Of a stretch of DNA of 64,000 nucleotides, positions 17,425 through 26,454 are shown one piece after another. Each line of letters opens with the position of its first letter. Position 1 is the first letter of the stretch. The stretch lies in NCBI RefSeq assembly GCF_009765365.1, contig NZ_VTOM01000002.1, forward strand, positions 62,001 through 126,000, given 5' to 3'. Both the position numbers and the translations under genes were made by a program. Below the pieces are notes generated by a model, which was given only the letters and a program-made list of their open reading frames with translations, was not told the origin of the DNA and did not search any database. Source of the DNA: Antarcticirhabdus aurantiaca (GTDB lineage: Bacteria > Pseudomonadota > Alphaproteobacteria > Rhizobiales > Rhizobiaceae).

Positions 17425-18212
17425 TGGACCGGACTGGAACGCCCCTCATCGAGGTCCGCAACCTCGTCAAGCACTTCGGCTCGGTGATCGCCCTCAACGG
17501 CGTCTCCATGCACGTCTCGGCCGGCGAGGTGCTCTGCCTCCTCGGCGACAACGGCGCCGGCAAGTCGACCCTCATCAACACGCTGGCCGGCGTCCACAGG
17601 CCGACGGCGGGCGAGTTCCTGATCGAGGGCAGGCCGCGGGTCTTCTCCTCGCCGCGCGACGCGCTGGAGGCGGGGGTCGCCACCGTCTACCAGGATCTCG
17701 CGATGATCCCGCTGATGTCGGTGACGCGCAACTTCTTCATGGGGCAGGAGCCGACGGTCGGCTTCGGACCCTTCAAGCGCATCGACATGAAGCGCGCCGA
17801 CGACATCACCCGCGCGGAGATGAAGCGCATCGGCATCGACGTGCGCGAGCCGCAGCAGGCGGTCGGCACCCTGTCGGGCGGCGAGCGGCAGTGCGTCGCC
17901 ATCGCCCGCGCCGTCCACTTCGGCGCCAAGGTGCTGATCCTCGACGAGCCGACCTCGGCACTCGGCGTCGCCCAGACCTCGATGGTGCTGAAGTACATCA
18001 ACCAGGTCCGCGAGAGCGGACTCGGCGTGATCTTCATCACCCACAACGTCCGCCACGCCATGGCGGTCGGCAACCGCTTCACCGTCCTCAACCGCGGCAA
18101 GACGCTCGGCACATTCGCCAAGGGCGAGATCGCCATCGACGAGCTTCAGAACCTGATGGCCGGCGGCAAGGAGCTCCAGGCCGTCTCGGCCGAGCTCGGC
18201 GGCACCGTCTGA
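17424..18212 (+). CDS. Sugar ABC transporter ATP-binding protein (single-domain, FrcA type)
   Basis: This 262-residue cytoplasmic ATPase has Walker A G-D-N-G-A-G-K-S near residue 43, signature L-S-G-G-E-R-Q and Walker B V-L-I-L-D-E-P, all intact. RbsA proteins carry two ATPase domains, about 500 residues; this one has a single domain, as in fructose (FrcA) and some inositol importers of alphaproteobacteria, and would act as a homodimer. Its ATG overlaps the permease stop codon. Confidence 0.92.
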   Translation: MDRTGTPLIEVRNLVKHFGSVIALNGVSMHVSAGEVLCLLGDNGAGKSTLINTLAGVHRPTAGEFLIEGRPRVFSSPRDALEAGVATVYQDLAMIPLMSVTRNFFMGQEPTVGFGPFKRIDMKRADDITRAEMKRIGIDVREPQQAVGTLSGGERQCVAIARAVHFGAKVLILDEPTSALGVAQTSMVLKYINQVRESGLGVIFITHNVRHAMAVGNRFTVLNRGKTLGTFAKGEIAIDELQNLMAGGKELQAVSAELGGTV

Positions 18213-18241
18213 CACCCTTCCTCCCGAACCAGGCATCACCC

Positions 18242-19027
18242 ATGACACAGCCCTTCGCGCTCGCGGTCTGCGCGGAAACCGTCTTCGCCAAGCGTCCCGT
18301 TCTCGAGCGGCTGGAGCGCCTGACGGCGGCCGGCTTCCTCGTCGAGATCTGGGACTGGACGAAACACGACATCAAGGCGCTCGCCGGATCCGGCGCGACC
18401 TTCTCCTCCATGACCGGCTACGTCACCGGCACGCTCGCCGACGATGCCGGTGCGGACGAGCTGCTGCGCACCGCCGCGCAGTCGATCCCCGTCGCCAAGG
18501 AGCTGAACTGCCCGCGGCTCAACCTCCACGGCACCGGCCTCGACGGGCAGGGCCTGCCGGTGGTCAAGTCCGAGGTCGTTTCGGGCGCGATGTGGCTGAA
18601 GGCGGTCGACACGCTGCGCCGCATCGCCGACCTCGGCGAAAGGCACGGCGTGACCTTCGTCCTGGAGAACCTCAACGAGGCCGTCGACCATCCGAAGACG
18701 CCCTTCGCCAAGGCCGCCGACACGATCGCGCTGGTCGAGGCGGTGAGCCGCCCCTCGCTGAAGCTCAACCTCGACCTCTACCACGCGCAGATCGGCGAGG
18801 GGAACCTGATCGAGCTGTGCCGCCGGGCGCTGCCCAACATCGGCGAGATCCAGGTCGCCGACGTGCCCGGCCGCCACGAGCCGGGCACCGGCGAGATCAA
18901 CTATCCCGCCATCGCCCGCGCGCTCGACGGCATGGGCTATCGCGGCGTGATCGGCCTCGAGGCCTGGCCCCAGGGCGACGACGAGCTGGCGCTGAAGCGC
19001 TTCCGCGACGCCTTCACCATCGCTTGA
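18242..19027 (+). CDS. Hydroxypyruvate isomerase-like TIM-barrel protein
   Basis: This is a 261-residue sugar-phosphate isomerase/epimerase-fold protein (AP endonuclease 2 family). The segment V-A-D-V-P-G-R-H-E-P-G-T-G-E-I near residue 205 and the ending I-G-L-E-A-W match the hydroxypyruvate isomerase family. E-N-L-N near residue 142 is a typical metal-binding glutamate stretch. ATG 18242 is 29 bases after the ATPase gene. With the adjacent oxidoreductase it probably processes the imported sugar or polyol; whether hydroxypyruvate is the true substrate is uncertain, since relatives also act on other keto-sugars. Confidence 0.85.
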   Translation: MTQPFALAVCAETVFAKRPVLERLERLTAAGFLVEIWDWTKHDIKALAGSGATFSSMTGYVTGTLADDAGADELLRTAAQSIPVAKELNCPRLNLHGTGLDGQGLPVVKSEVVSGAMWLKAVDTLRRIADLGERHGVTFVLENLNEAVDHPKTPFAKAADTIALVEAVSRPSLKLNLDLYHAQIGEGNLIELCRRALPNIGEIQVADVPGRHEPGTGEINYPAIARALDGMGYRGVIGLEAWPQGDDELALKRFRDAFTIA

Positions 19028-19041
19028 AAGGAACATTCCCC

Positions 19042-20049
19042 ATGCTGAACGTCGCCCTCCTCGGCGCCGGCCGGATCGGCCAGGTCCACGCCCGCTCCAT
19101 GATCGCCAACAAGGACTCGCGCCTCGTCGCCGTCGCCGACGTCATGGCCGAAGCCGCGCGGACGCTCGCCGCGAGCGTCGGGGCCGAGGCCCGCTCGGTC
19201 GAGGACATCCTAGCCGATGCGAGCATCGACGCGGTGCTGATCGCGACCTCCACCGACACCCATTCCGACCTCATCGAGCGGGCGACCGCGGCCGGCAAGG
19301 CGGTCCTGTGCGAGAAGCCCGTCGACCTGTCGCTGGAGCGGGCGCTTCGCTGCCAGGCCGCCGTCGCCGGCAGCGGAAAGCCGGTGATGATCGGCTTCAA
19401 CCGCCGCTTCGACCCCAACTTCGCCGCGCTGAAGGGCGCGCTCGACGCCGGCGAGATCGGCCGGCCGGAACTCCTGTCGATCACCTCCTTCGACCCCGCG
19501 CCCCCGCCCGTCTCCTACATCAAGGTGTCGGGCGGCCTGTTCCGCGACATGATGATCCACGACTTCGACATGGCCTGCTGGATCATGGGCGGCGCGCCGG
19601 CCAAGGTCACGGCGGTCGGCTCCTCGATCGTCGATCCCGAGATCGGCGCGGCCGGCGACGTCGACACGGCGGCCGTGACCCTGTCCTGGGACGATGGGCG
19701 CATCGCCGTGATCAAGAACTCGCGCCGCGCCGGCTACGGCTACGACCAGCGCGTCGAGCTGCTCGGCTCGAAGGGCCTGCTCTCGGCCCGCAACGTTCTG
19801 GAGAACACCGTCGAGAAGATCACGACGAACGGCGCCTCCTCGGCCAAGCCGGTCTACTTCTTCCTGGAGCGCTACATGCGCGCCTACGAGGCGGAGTGGA
19901 CGGCCTTCGTCGCGAGCCTCGCCTCGGGCGGCACCGTTCCGGTCACCTTGCGCGACGGCATCGCGGCGCTGGCGCTGGCGGAGGCGGCGACGCAGTCGGC
20001 CAAGAGCGGCGAGGCCGTCGCGGTCACGCCGCAGATGCTCGGGGCCTGA
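19042..20049 (+). CDS. Gfo/Idh/MocA oxidoreductase, inositol 2-dehydrogenase-like
   Basis: This is a 335-residue NAD(P)-dependent dehydrogenase. The N-terminal Rossmann motif is G-A-G-R-I-G-Q-V-H (residues 8-16), the catalytic lysine lies in C-E-K-P near residue 94, and the active-site histidine is in I-H-D-F-D-M near residue 173. These are the features of IolG-like proteins. The gene starts 14 bases after the isomerase-like gene, with AAAGGAA as ribosome site. It would oxidise a hydroxyl of the imported cyclitol or sugar. The iolB, iolC, iolD and iolE genes are absent here, so a different polyol is possible. Confidence 0.88.
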   Translation: MLNVALLGAGRIGQVHARSMIANKDSRLVAVADVMAEAARTLAASVGAEARSVEDILADASIDAVLIATSTDTHSDLIERATAAGKAVLCEKPVDLSLERALRCQAAVAGSGKPVMIGFNRRFDPNFAALKGALDAGEIGRPELLSITSFDPAPPPVSYIKVSGGLFRDMMIHDFDMACWIMGGAPAKVTAVGSSIVDPEIGAAGDVDTAAVTLSWDDGRIAVIKNSRRAGYGYDQRVELLGSKGLLSARNVLENTVEKITTNGASSAKPVYFFLERYMRAYEAEWTAFVASLASGGTVPVTLRDGIAALALAEAATQSAKSGEAVAVTPQMLGA

Positions 20050-20053
20050 CCCC

Positions 20054-20932
20054 TTGCCGGCGGGTGGAATCGCAGAGGCTCTCGGGCCTTCGGCGCCGCC
20101 CGCCGACTTCGATGAGCTGAAGGCCGCGATCATGCGGCGCAGCCGGGATCTACCGCCGCGTCTGCGGGCGGCGGCCGAGTTCTCGCTCGACCATCCCGAC
20201 GACATCGCCTTCGGAACGGTGGCCTCGATCGCGCAGGCGGCCAACGTCCAGCCCTCGACGCTGGTGCGCTTCGCCCAGGCCCTCGGCTTCGAGGGCTTCT
20301 CCTCGCTCCAGGCGCTGTTTCGCGACCGCCTGCGCGAGCGCCATCCCGTCTATACGGATCGGCTGAAGGCGCTGCAGGGCGAGGACTCGCAGCCGCCCTC
20401 GATCCTGTTCGGCTTCGTCGCCGCCGCCAAGACCTCGCTCGACCGCCTCGCGACCGGCGTCGACCTCGAAGCCTTCCAGCGCGCGGTGCAGGTGCTCGCG
20501 GGGGCGCGCACCATCTACCTCGTCGCCAAGCGCCGCTCCTACCCGATCGGCGTCTACATGGCCTACGCCTTCGGCAAGCTCGGCGTGCGCACGCAGCTCG
20601 TCGGCACCGCGGCGGGCATCGACGAGGACATCCTGGCCCTGGCCGAGCGCGAGGACGCGGCCTTCGCGGTCTCCTTCTCGCCCTACGCCTCGGAAACCGT
20701 GGCGCAGGCGCGCGGCCTCGCTCGGCGGGGCGTGCCGGTGGTGGCGCTGACCGATTCGGCCTTCTCGCCGCTGGTGGAGTCGGCGAGCGAGTGGTTCGAG
20801 CTCGCCGAGGCCGACCACGCCGGCTTCCGCCTTCTGTCCGCCTCCATGGCCTTCGCCATGGCGCTGACGGTGGCGGTTGCCGAGGAGCGGCAGATCCAGA
20901 GGACCTGCCGCTCCAGCGGTTCGTCCCGATGA
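20054..20932 (+). CDS. RpiR-family transcriptional regulator
   Basis: This 292-residue regulator has an N-terminal RpiR helix-turn-helix (S-I-A-Q-A-A-N-V-Q-P-S-T-L-V-R-F-A) at about residues 56-72 and a C-terminal SIS sugar-phosphate-binding domain (about 125-265). The start is TTG 20054, only four bases after the oxidoreductase stop codon, so it is the last gene of the sugar operon. RpiR proteins commonly control inositol or sugar-phosphate catabolism in rhizobia. With the LacI repressor, two effectors may be sensed: the outer solute and a phosphorylated or keto intermediate. Confidence 0.88.
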   Translation: MPAGGIAEALGPSAPPADFDELKAAIMRRSRDLPPRLRAAAEFSLDHPDDIAFGTVASIAQAANVQPSTLVRFAQALGFEGFSSLQALFRDRLRERHPVYTDRLKALQGEDSQPPSILFGFVAAAKTSLDRLATGVDLEAFQRAVQVLAGARTIYLVAKRRSYPIGVYMAYAFGKLGVRTQLVGTAAGIDEDILALAEREDAAFAVSFSPYASETVAQARGLARRGVPVVALTDSAFSPLVESASEWFELAEADHAGFRLLSASMAFAMALTVAVAEERQIQRTCRSSGSSR

Positions 20933-21259
20933 GGACGTGAGACTCTCCATCGGTTGGATAGCGACGTCGTCGAAGCCTTCGTCCCGTGGCCATCATGGCG
21001 CGGGGATCTGCGTTGCTCGCAGTCGAGACGCCTCCGATCCGCAGCATGTCAGTCGCCGCAGGCGTTGCAGGCGTTGCAGGCGTCGCTTCGAACGTCCCTG
21101 GCGGTTCGACCGCCCGTCCACTTCCCTCGAACACCGAAGACCTTGGGGGACGTTCAGACATCGATCGATCGCCTTTCCCGATGCCGGGATGTTCAGGGCA
21201 GCCCGATTGTCATCGGGAATGCGCCGCCTCGCCTCGTAGGAGGACTGCACCGTGATCGC
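20933..21259. other. Intergenic region with a short tandem repeat
   Basis: No supported gene. A nine-base unit GCAGGCGTT occurs three times in a row at 21058-21084, the last copy with one change. Its meaning is unclear and it may be chance in G/C-rich DNA. Confidence 0.5.
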
Positions 21260-21451
21260 TCAGGTCGGCCACGCTTCATGCACGGCGAAGATCCTTAGCC
21301 CTTCGCGGGACATCGCTCCGGTTCGTTGGGGCTCCAAGACTTCGCAAAGTTCATTGCGCGGCCCATCCAGCTGCTGCGCCGGCACCTGACGCGCCGAAGA
21401 GACCAGCATCAGTGCCAAGGCGAAAAGGCGCGTCGATCCGGGAAAATCCAT
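21260..21451 (-). CDS. Small predicted secreted protein, unknown
   Basis: This 63-residue frame has an excellent ribosome site (AGGAGG eight bases before ATG 21451). It begins with a charged tip and a hydrophobic run, L-F-A-L-A-L-M-L-V-S-S-A, with possible cleavage after V-P-A-Q near residue 26. The remaining 37 residues have one cysteine and no motif I recognise. It follows the SH3-domain gene by 38 bases on the same strand and may be co-transcribed. It could also be a remnant of a longer gene. Confidence 0.45.
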   Translation of the reverse strand: MDFPGSTRLFALALMLVSSARQVPAQQLDGPRNELCEVLEPQRTGAMSREGLRIFAVHEAWPT

Positions 21452-21489
21452 GTAAGAACCCTCCTAGGCAGCCGGAAACGCGTAGCGCA

Positions 21490-22074
21490 TCACCAGGGTC
21501 GATCGATCGACCCACGGCGGACACCCACGATGCCGCCCGGTCCACGGGTCACGGATGCGCCTCTGCAAGTATCGTCGGTGCAGTAGCCTGCCGCGGCGCG
21601 ACCGGGCCGGATCGTCGCCGCGCCGCAGCCGTCGTCGCCGCATCCGGCAGCGGCTCGCGGTGCGCCGTAGTAGCGAGGCCACTCGCCGTACCAGGCACGG
21701 CCGCGGTAATGGGTGTCCCAGTAGGTGCGGTCGAACGGTATGACCGCAACGCCGAGGGCGGGTGCGACAGACGACGTGATGATGGTCGTCGAGCCGCGGT
21801 GGGTGACCTGAACATACCTCGCGGAAACCCAGCCACGCTGATGGCTCCAGGAGACGTCGCACCAGGAGACGCCGACGTCACATCCATGCACCAGGAGCGC
21901 GCTATGACCAGGAAGAGTCGCAACTACGGGATAGCTTGTGCTTGGTCCAGCGCGCATGTTCACGGAAGTGATGGAATACGCCGAGGTCTCAGCGGACGCC
22001 GTTGCTGGCACGGTCGCACCGGCGCCGACCACCAGGGCAACGATGAGAGCGTAAAGCGATTTTTTCTGACGCAT
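21490..22074 (-). CDS. Secreted SH3-domain (SH3b) protein
   Basis: This is a 194-residue exported protein. The signal peptide (residues 1-28) ends A-T-A-S-A-E. A bacterial SH3 domain covers about residues 30-95 with the typical V-N-M-R-A-G-P-S-T-S-Y opening and a final G-W-V-S-A-R-Y-V. SH3b domains usually bind cell-wall peptides. The rest is glycine-, arginine- and cysteine-rich, with repeated C-x4-5-C spacing, and looks disordered or surface-exposed. The start is ATG 22074 because the signal peptide begins there. The cysteine pairs suggest disulfides in the periplasm. Confidence 0.78.
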   Translation of the reverse strand: MRQKKSLYALIVALVVGAGATVPATASAETSAYSITSVNMRAGPSTSYPVVATLPGHSALLVHGCDVGVSWCDVSWSHQRGWVSARYVQVTHRGSTTIITSSVAPALGVAVIPFDRTYWDTHYRGRAWYGEWPRYYGAPRAAAGCGDDGCGAATIRPGRAAAGYCTDDTCRGASVTRGPGGIVGVRRGSIDRPW

Positions 22075-22719
22075 TGTCGAAGCTTTCTCTGTGCCTTCTA
22101 CAATTCGGTTGATCGACATGTCTATCTCGAAGGCTAGGGACGACATCTGTGATAGCGCCGCCGGTCCATGGAATATCAACCATCCGAGCGGTGAGCATCT
22201 TCACGCTGCTGGTTCGGGTCTCTGCTTCCATCGGATTCACCATGCCGAGCAGGAGAGGCGGATCACGGGGGTTCAGGGCTTTGTCTTGATCGCGTACTCG
22301 ATCAGGTCTTGCTGACGACTGTCGATCGGATCGATCGGCGGTCGACCACATTTCAGGCTGGACAATCGATGTTGCCCATGCTGGATCGCCCACTTCGAGG
22401 CGATCCGATCACAAGCATCCTCAGCGGGCCTCAACCGTTATCTGATCTGCAGATGTCCGGATGCTGGTCAATTAAAGCATTTTATTATTTAATTATTGCC
22501 ACTCGAACGATTTTAACTTCAAAGAGGACGGATACAACTTGGCGCGAGCGAGCATTCTCGCCGTTCCATCGGTTCTCCAAGCTCGCTCGCGCGGCGAGTC
22601 GGTGAGTCACGCGGCGTCCTTCCCCAGGAGGCCATTTCTTCGGCCCCGCCGCATCGGGCTTGAATTAGATCAAGGCTGGTCGGAGCGGCGTGAAGTCGCT
22701 GATCTAACAGCGATGAAGT
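22075..22719. other. Intergenic region with an A/T-rich patch
   Basis: No supported gene in 645 bases. The 22470-22530 patch is strongly A/T-rich for this genome and may hold a promoter or mark a junction of transferred DNA. An FNR/FixK-like box lies at 22661-22674. Confidence 0.5.
22661..22674. promoter_or_regulatory. FNR/FixK-like box
   Basis: TTGAATTAGATCAA fits the TTGA-N6-TCAA pattern bound by FNR/FixK regulators under low oxygen. The nearest gene start on either strand is far away (the SH3 gene about 590 bases off), so a target is unclear and the match may be chance. Confidence 0.25.
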
Positions 22720-23400
22720 TCATATCATGTCTGGACGATGTCCCAACGTCTGCGGTCCGGTCGGCCAGCGTGTCTCGATGTAGGTCGCAGATGGAGCGAT
22801 TGCGACGATGTCATCGCAAAGATAGTCGACCAGATACTCAAGTCCAACGGAGAAATTCTCACTCACGTAGTAATCGACGTACCCGCATCCAGCTTCTGAC
22901 AAGTCCTCATCGTCGTCGACGGATACCGTCGGATCAGGTTCCGCCTGAGCGATACGAGGAGAAGGAGGAATGGCGTGCTTGTCTTGGTAGAGGATGCTCC
23001 TACCCGCCAGGGCGGTCATGCGCTCGTCTTCGAATCCGTCCTCTTCCGGAACGCCGGCATCCATCATGAGGACCAACGTGTTCGAAGCGGAATTTCCATG
23101 CTGGCAGCGCAAACCACCTGTCGCGCCAACGGAAGATGTCGCCTCATCCCGGATCCCAGATCCTGACTTGGTGGGGCAGGACGCAAAGATGGCGCTTGCT
23201 TCGGATCGCCAGCCAAGTCCTGCCGGCAGCTTGTCCGATGTCATCTCGTCTCGGCCATGGACATGAATGCCCGGCGCAGCGAGGAGGGACTCGAAGGCGG
23301 AACCCTCCGTCCCGATGCGTCTGTCAAGAAGGTTCGTTGCGGCCGCAGCACCCGTTACGATCACCAGGGGCAACGCCGCCACCAGGAATTTCAGGCACAT
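22720..23400 (-). CDS. Secreted protein of unknown function
   Basis: This 226-residue protein has a clear signal peptide (M-C-L-K-F-L-V-A-A-L-P-L-V-I-V-T-G then A-A-A-A-T). A GAGGA ribosome site precedes ATG 23400. The mature part is acidic, with an E/D-rich stretch near residue 155 (V-D-D-D-E-D). Cysteines near residues 76, 101, 164 and 186 may form disulfides. No family is recognised. A TetR-like operator lies 63-82 bases upstream, matching the one ahead of the efflux operon, so the gene may respond to the same stress. Confidence 0.6.
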   Translation of the reverse strand: MCLKFLVAALPLVIVTGAAAATNLLDRRIGTEGSAFESLLAAPGIHVHGRDEMTSDKLPAGLGWRSEASAIFASCPTKSGSGIRDEATSSVGATGGLRCQHGNSASNTLVLMMDAGVPEEDGFEDERMTALAGRSILYQDKHAIPPSPRIAQAEPDPTVSVDDDEDLSEAGCGYVDYYVSENFSVGLEYLVDYLCDDIVAIAPSATYIETRWPTGPQTLGHRPDMI

Positions 23401-23462
23401 AGACAGTTCCTCGCATCTTGGCGGTCGATGGACTCGACCTGTCCGGAGACCGTTTGCCATAA

Positions 23463-23482
23463 GATACGGTACAGTATCAATA
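23463..23482 (-). promoter_or_regulatory. TetR-like operator ahead of the secreted-protein gene
   Basis: On the minus strand this reads TATTGATACTGTACCGTATC: GATAC and GTATC are perfect arms around six bases. It lies 63-82 bases before ATG 23400. It shares TATTGATAC-N5-CGT with the sites at 13371 and 23970. Confidence 0.5.
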
Positions 23483-23969
23483 CCTCGTCGGGCTTTTTAG
23501 CGGACGCTCGGCTCCGGCTGCAGGCCGCCGCGGCTTGTTCTGCGCCGATCGAGGTGCGGCGTGGGAGAACTGTGGGTAGATGGCCATCTCCCTGCCCGAC
23601 CATCATCAGGCCTTGGTGGTGTCGGTGCCTCGCGACGGCCGTTCGATTGTGTCGGCGGGCGGAACGCAACGACCCGCAGAGCAGGAGGTGCGGCAGCGGC
23701 CGTCGCGCCAAGCCTCTGTCGATGGAGATAGGCAGCCGGCGAACGCCACGCCCGCGATCGGAGCCAGCCTCGGTTCCGGAGTCCCGTAACCCGCTCGCGC
23801 ACCGGCCTCAGGCGGGAACCGGCTTCCGCTGCCGGAGCCGGCGGGCCTTGCGGGCTCGCGTGTCAGCTGCTGCTGGCTAGGTACACGAACGAACTTTCCC
23901 AAAACCAAGCATGCATGCACCACGGCATCGTCACATGTCGGCAACATGCCATCGATGTCGCTCCAGCGG

Positions 23970-23988
23970 TATTGATACGGACTCGTAC
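23970..23988 (+). promoter_or_regulatory. Third TATTGATAC-N5-CGT site
   Basis: On the plus strand this reads TATTGATACGGACTCGTAC. It points toward the DUF4105 gene 541 bases downstream, but the intervening sequence has no clear gene, so its present target may have decayed. Confidence 0.4.
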
Positions 23989-24529
23989 TTTTGTTTATAT
24001 CGGTGTGCTTCGGCGCCGCGAACAGGTTCGCGCGACCGTCGCTCGAGACGAGCCAGCAGGTCACATGGCTCGAAGGTCAAGTAACTGCCCGACTCAGGAA
24101 CACGATGATCGAGAACATGCATGGCGCCATTGAGATGGCGACGGTTCCGCTGGCCGGTTCGGCAGGGCCTTTCCCAAGGAGAAACTCGCACGAGCGAGGG
24201 GCCAACGTCGCCGGCAAGGACGTCGACACGATGAAGACGCTGCCTGATGGCTCGGTCTCACCGCGCGACCTTATCCCACCCGTCGCGTTCCCATACGGAC
24301 CCTTGGGCCGAGGAATCCGCTCGGCTTCGCCTGACGTTCTTCCCGTCGCTGCGTTGCAGCAGCCCCATCCCGAGCCCCCTACCGCGGCGTCTGGCCAAGC
24401 CATCCACGTGGCTCGATCCGGATCCACCCGGAAGGTTCCGACGACCGACGCCTTCCAGTCCAGCACCAGCCTCGGCGGGTCGCTCGACGCCATCGATGGC
24501 TCCCCAGAGACTGCGATGGGTCTAGGCCG

Positions 24530-25528
24530 GTGTCTTTGATGCGCGCGACACGCTGCATCGGCAAGGCTCTGCTGGCGCTCGCCGCTGTCGGCTTCTGCGC
24601 ATGGAGCGTATTGGCTCTCTGGTATCAGGGTGACGGTCCAGACTCATCGCGCCTCGGGCTCATCCTATCCTGGTTGGGACTGCTCGTGGTCGCGTTCTGG
24701 CTCGACCTGGTTCGACCAAGATGGGGAGTGGCACTCGCGGCCGTGATGACCATGTCGTTCTGTGCGTGGTGGTGGACGATCGAACCCCGCCTCGACCGCG
24801 ATTGGTCGCCGGATGTGGCACATATCGCCACGGGCAGCCGCGATGGGTCCGTCGTGACCCTCGACAACGTGCGCGACTTCGATTGGACGGCGCCGGACCA
24901 GGGCGTCGTGCGATGGCACAAGCGGCAGTACGATCTTGCGACGATCGCGAGCGTGGATGTCGTCCTGTCCTATTGGGGCATCGACGCGATCGCACATACC
25001 CTCGTGAGCTTCGGCTTCACGGATGGCCGGCACGTCGTTTTCTCCGTGGAGATCCGTAAGGAACGTGGAGAGGAATTCTCCTCCCTCGCCGGCTTCTTCA
25101 AGACATACGAGCTTGCCCTCGTAGCCGCAGAGGAACGAGACATCCTGTACCTACGAACGAACGTCAGGCGGGAGGACACATATCTCTATCCGCTGACGAT
25201 GCCTCGCGAGGACATGCAGGCCCTGTTCCTCGAGTACCTGGATACCGGAAATCGCCTCGCCCGCGAGCCTGCGTTCTACGACACGCTGACTGCCAACTGC
25301 ACGACGGTCGTGTTCGACTTGGCCCGCATGATCGAGCCGGGTGCTCCGTTCGACTGGCGAATCGTTCTATCGGGCTTCCTGCCGAGCTACCTTGCCGACT
25401 CGGGCGTCCTTGCCTGGGGTGGGGAGCAGGCAGACCTCGAGCGCCGCGCGGCGATCGGCGCGAGGGCGAACAGCATCGGCGCGGCGGCGGTCGAGAACTA
25501 TTCGGACCTCGTACGGTCAAGACCATGA
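24530..25528 (+). CDS. DUF4105 membrane protein
   Basis: This is a 332-residue inner-membrane protein with three hydrophobic helices in the first 85 residues (near 12-32, 43-58 and 65-80). A periplasmic or cytoplasmic domain follows with the conserved N-C-T-T-V-V-F-D-L motif near residue 257, whose cysteine is probably functional in this family. DUF4105 proteins have no settled role; some resemble papain-like or NlpC-like folds. The start may be GTG 24530 or ATG 24539. The stop codon overlaps the ATG of a decayed DUF3102-like gene (ATGA). A truncated relative lies at 5788-6186. Confidence 0.8.
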   Translation: MSLMRATRCIGKALLALAAVGFCAWSVLALWYQGDGPDSSRLGLILSWLGLLVVAFWLDLVRPRWGVALAAVMTMSFCAWWWTIEPRLDRDWSPDVAHIATGSRDGSVVTLDNVRDFDWTAPDQGVVRWHKRQYDLATIASVDVVLSYWGIDAIAHTLVSFGFTDGRHVVFSVEIRKERGEEFSSLAGFFKTYELALVAAEERDILYLRTNVRREDTYLYPLTMPREDMQALFLEYLDTGNRLAREPAFYDTLTANCTTVVFDLARMIEPGAPFDWRIVLSGFLPSYLADSGVLAWGGEQADLERRAAIGARANSIGAAAVENYSDLVRSRP

Positions 25529-26094
25529 TAGGGAGCCCCGACGCGCGTCTTCGATGGACGCCATACGCGCATGTCGAGATCGTGCGGGGCCAGGGTGCGG
25601 TCGGGATCCTGGAGGACGCCATGCCTGCGGGTCGCGCAACCGGAAGAAGCATGGACACTTCGCCTACTTCCATGGCTGAGCAGGGGTGCCGAGCCGCCTG
25701 CCCCGGTCGCTCGCCTCGGCGGAAATCTTCGACGTCGACCTGGACCTTGTCGCAGCCGGGGACGGTGCCGAGAGGCGAGCTTTCGCCACATGGCGGAGGA
25801 GCAGCTTCGGCTCGAAGAGCCGGATCGCTGGCAACCTGCCTCGGCTTGCGCGGGCGTTCGCCGGACGGCAGGTCGCTGCCGTTCCTCGTCTTCCATGACG
25901 AACGCCCTTTGGATCGCGGGTCCCAGGTCGACCTGGTCCGTGCAAGGCAGTCGGGCCAACCAGCGCTTGGACCCGTCTTCGATCCAACCGTCATCAGGAA
26001 CATGATCGCCGACGTGTCGCGGCGACGATCGAGGTCGGTTGGCTCGACCAACAGCCTACGGGATCGTTCGAACAGGCGAGACTGCATGGCATAG
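25525..26094 (+). pseudogene. Frameshifted DUF3102-like pseudogene
   Basis: The start ATG overlaps the DUF4105 stop codon, exactly as in the copy at 5048-6186. Homology to the intact DUF3102-like protein is spread over more than one frame. The first frame begins S-P-D-A-R (H-P-D-A-R in the intact copy). In another frame, at 25686-25898, R-R-S-S-F-G-S-K-S-R-I-A-G-N and L-A-R-A-F-A match R-R-S-F-G-S-E-S-R-T-A-D-N and L-A-R-A-F-A. The first frame resumes later with V-I-R-N-M-I-A-D-V (V-I-R-S-M-I-A-D-A). At least two frameshifts are therefore present and no full-length protein can be made. Confidence 0.6.
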
Positions 26095-26454
26095 CCGCAA
26101 CCATGCCCGGGATGCGCCGTCCAGGTTGTTCGGCTCCGCTCGCAAGATGCAGTTAGAAGCTTCGCCGAGCGATCCGGGACCCCACCTGCCCACTGCATAC
26201 GAAGCAGGAACGGCGGCGGCCTCCAAGGTCGTGCAGACCACCGAAATACAGTAGTCTTCTCTTTTGTGCGCCGACTGGTTTTCTGATCTTCCTCAAAATC
26301 GGATCTTTCAAATGAAGATCATTTCATTACAATCTAACTCGCGCCCTGCGCACGAGCATCTCTCAAAAAAATTTCGAACATCGACATCGACAATGCTCTT
26401 CAGCGTGATCGGCCGTCCTGGCATCGATCAAAAAGCACACACCGGAGATCGATC
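26095..26454. other. Upstream region of the MipA/OmpV gene
   Basis: This 360-base stretch contains an A/T-rich segment at 26240-26400, unusual for this DNA and likely to hold the promoter of the outer-membrane protein gene. No gene is supported. Confidence 0.5.

Larger units (their letters stand above)
23401..24529. other. Long intergenic region, probably decayed sequence
   Basis: In 1129 bases no frame has a ribosome site plus recognisable motifs. Two TATTGATAC-type operators occur, at 23463-23482 and 23970-23988. By comparison with the 5048-7564 block, a hydrolase gene might once have preceded the DUF4105 gene here, but I could not align one. Confidence 0.5.

Noticed and set aside
21058-21084. 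Three tandem copies of GCAGGCGTT
   Set aside because: It is too short and too G/C-rich to support a functional repeat; no CRISPR-like spacing is present.
24077-24493. A 138-codon minus-strand frame and overlapping plus-strand frames before the DUF4105 gene
   Set aside because: I tried to see a decayed hydrolase here, as expected from the other copy of the block, but could not align it, so no pseudogene is claimed.
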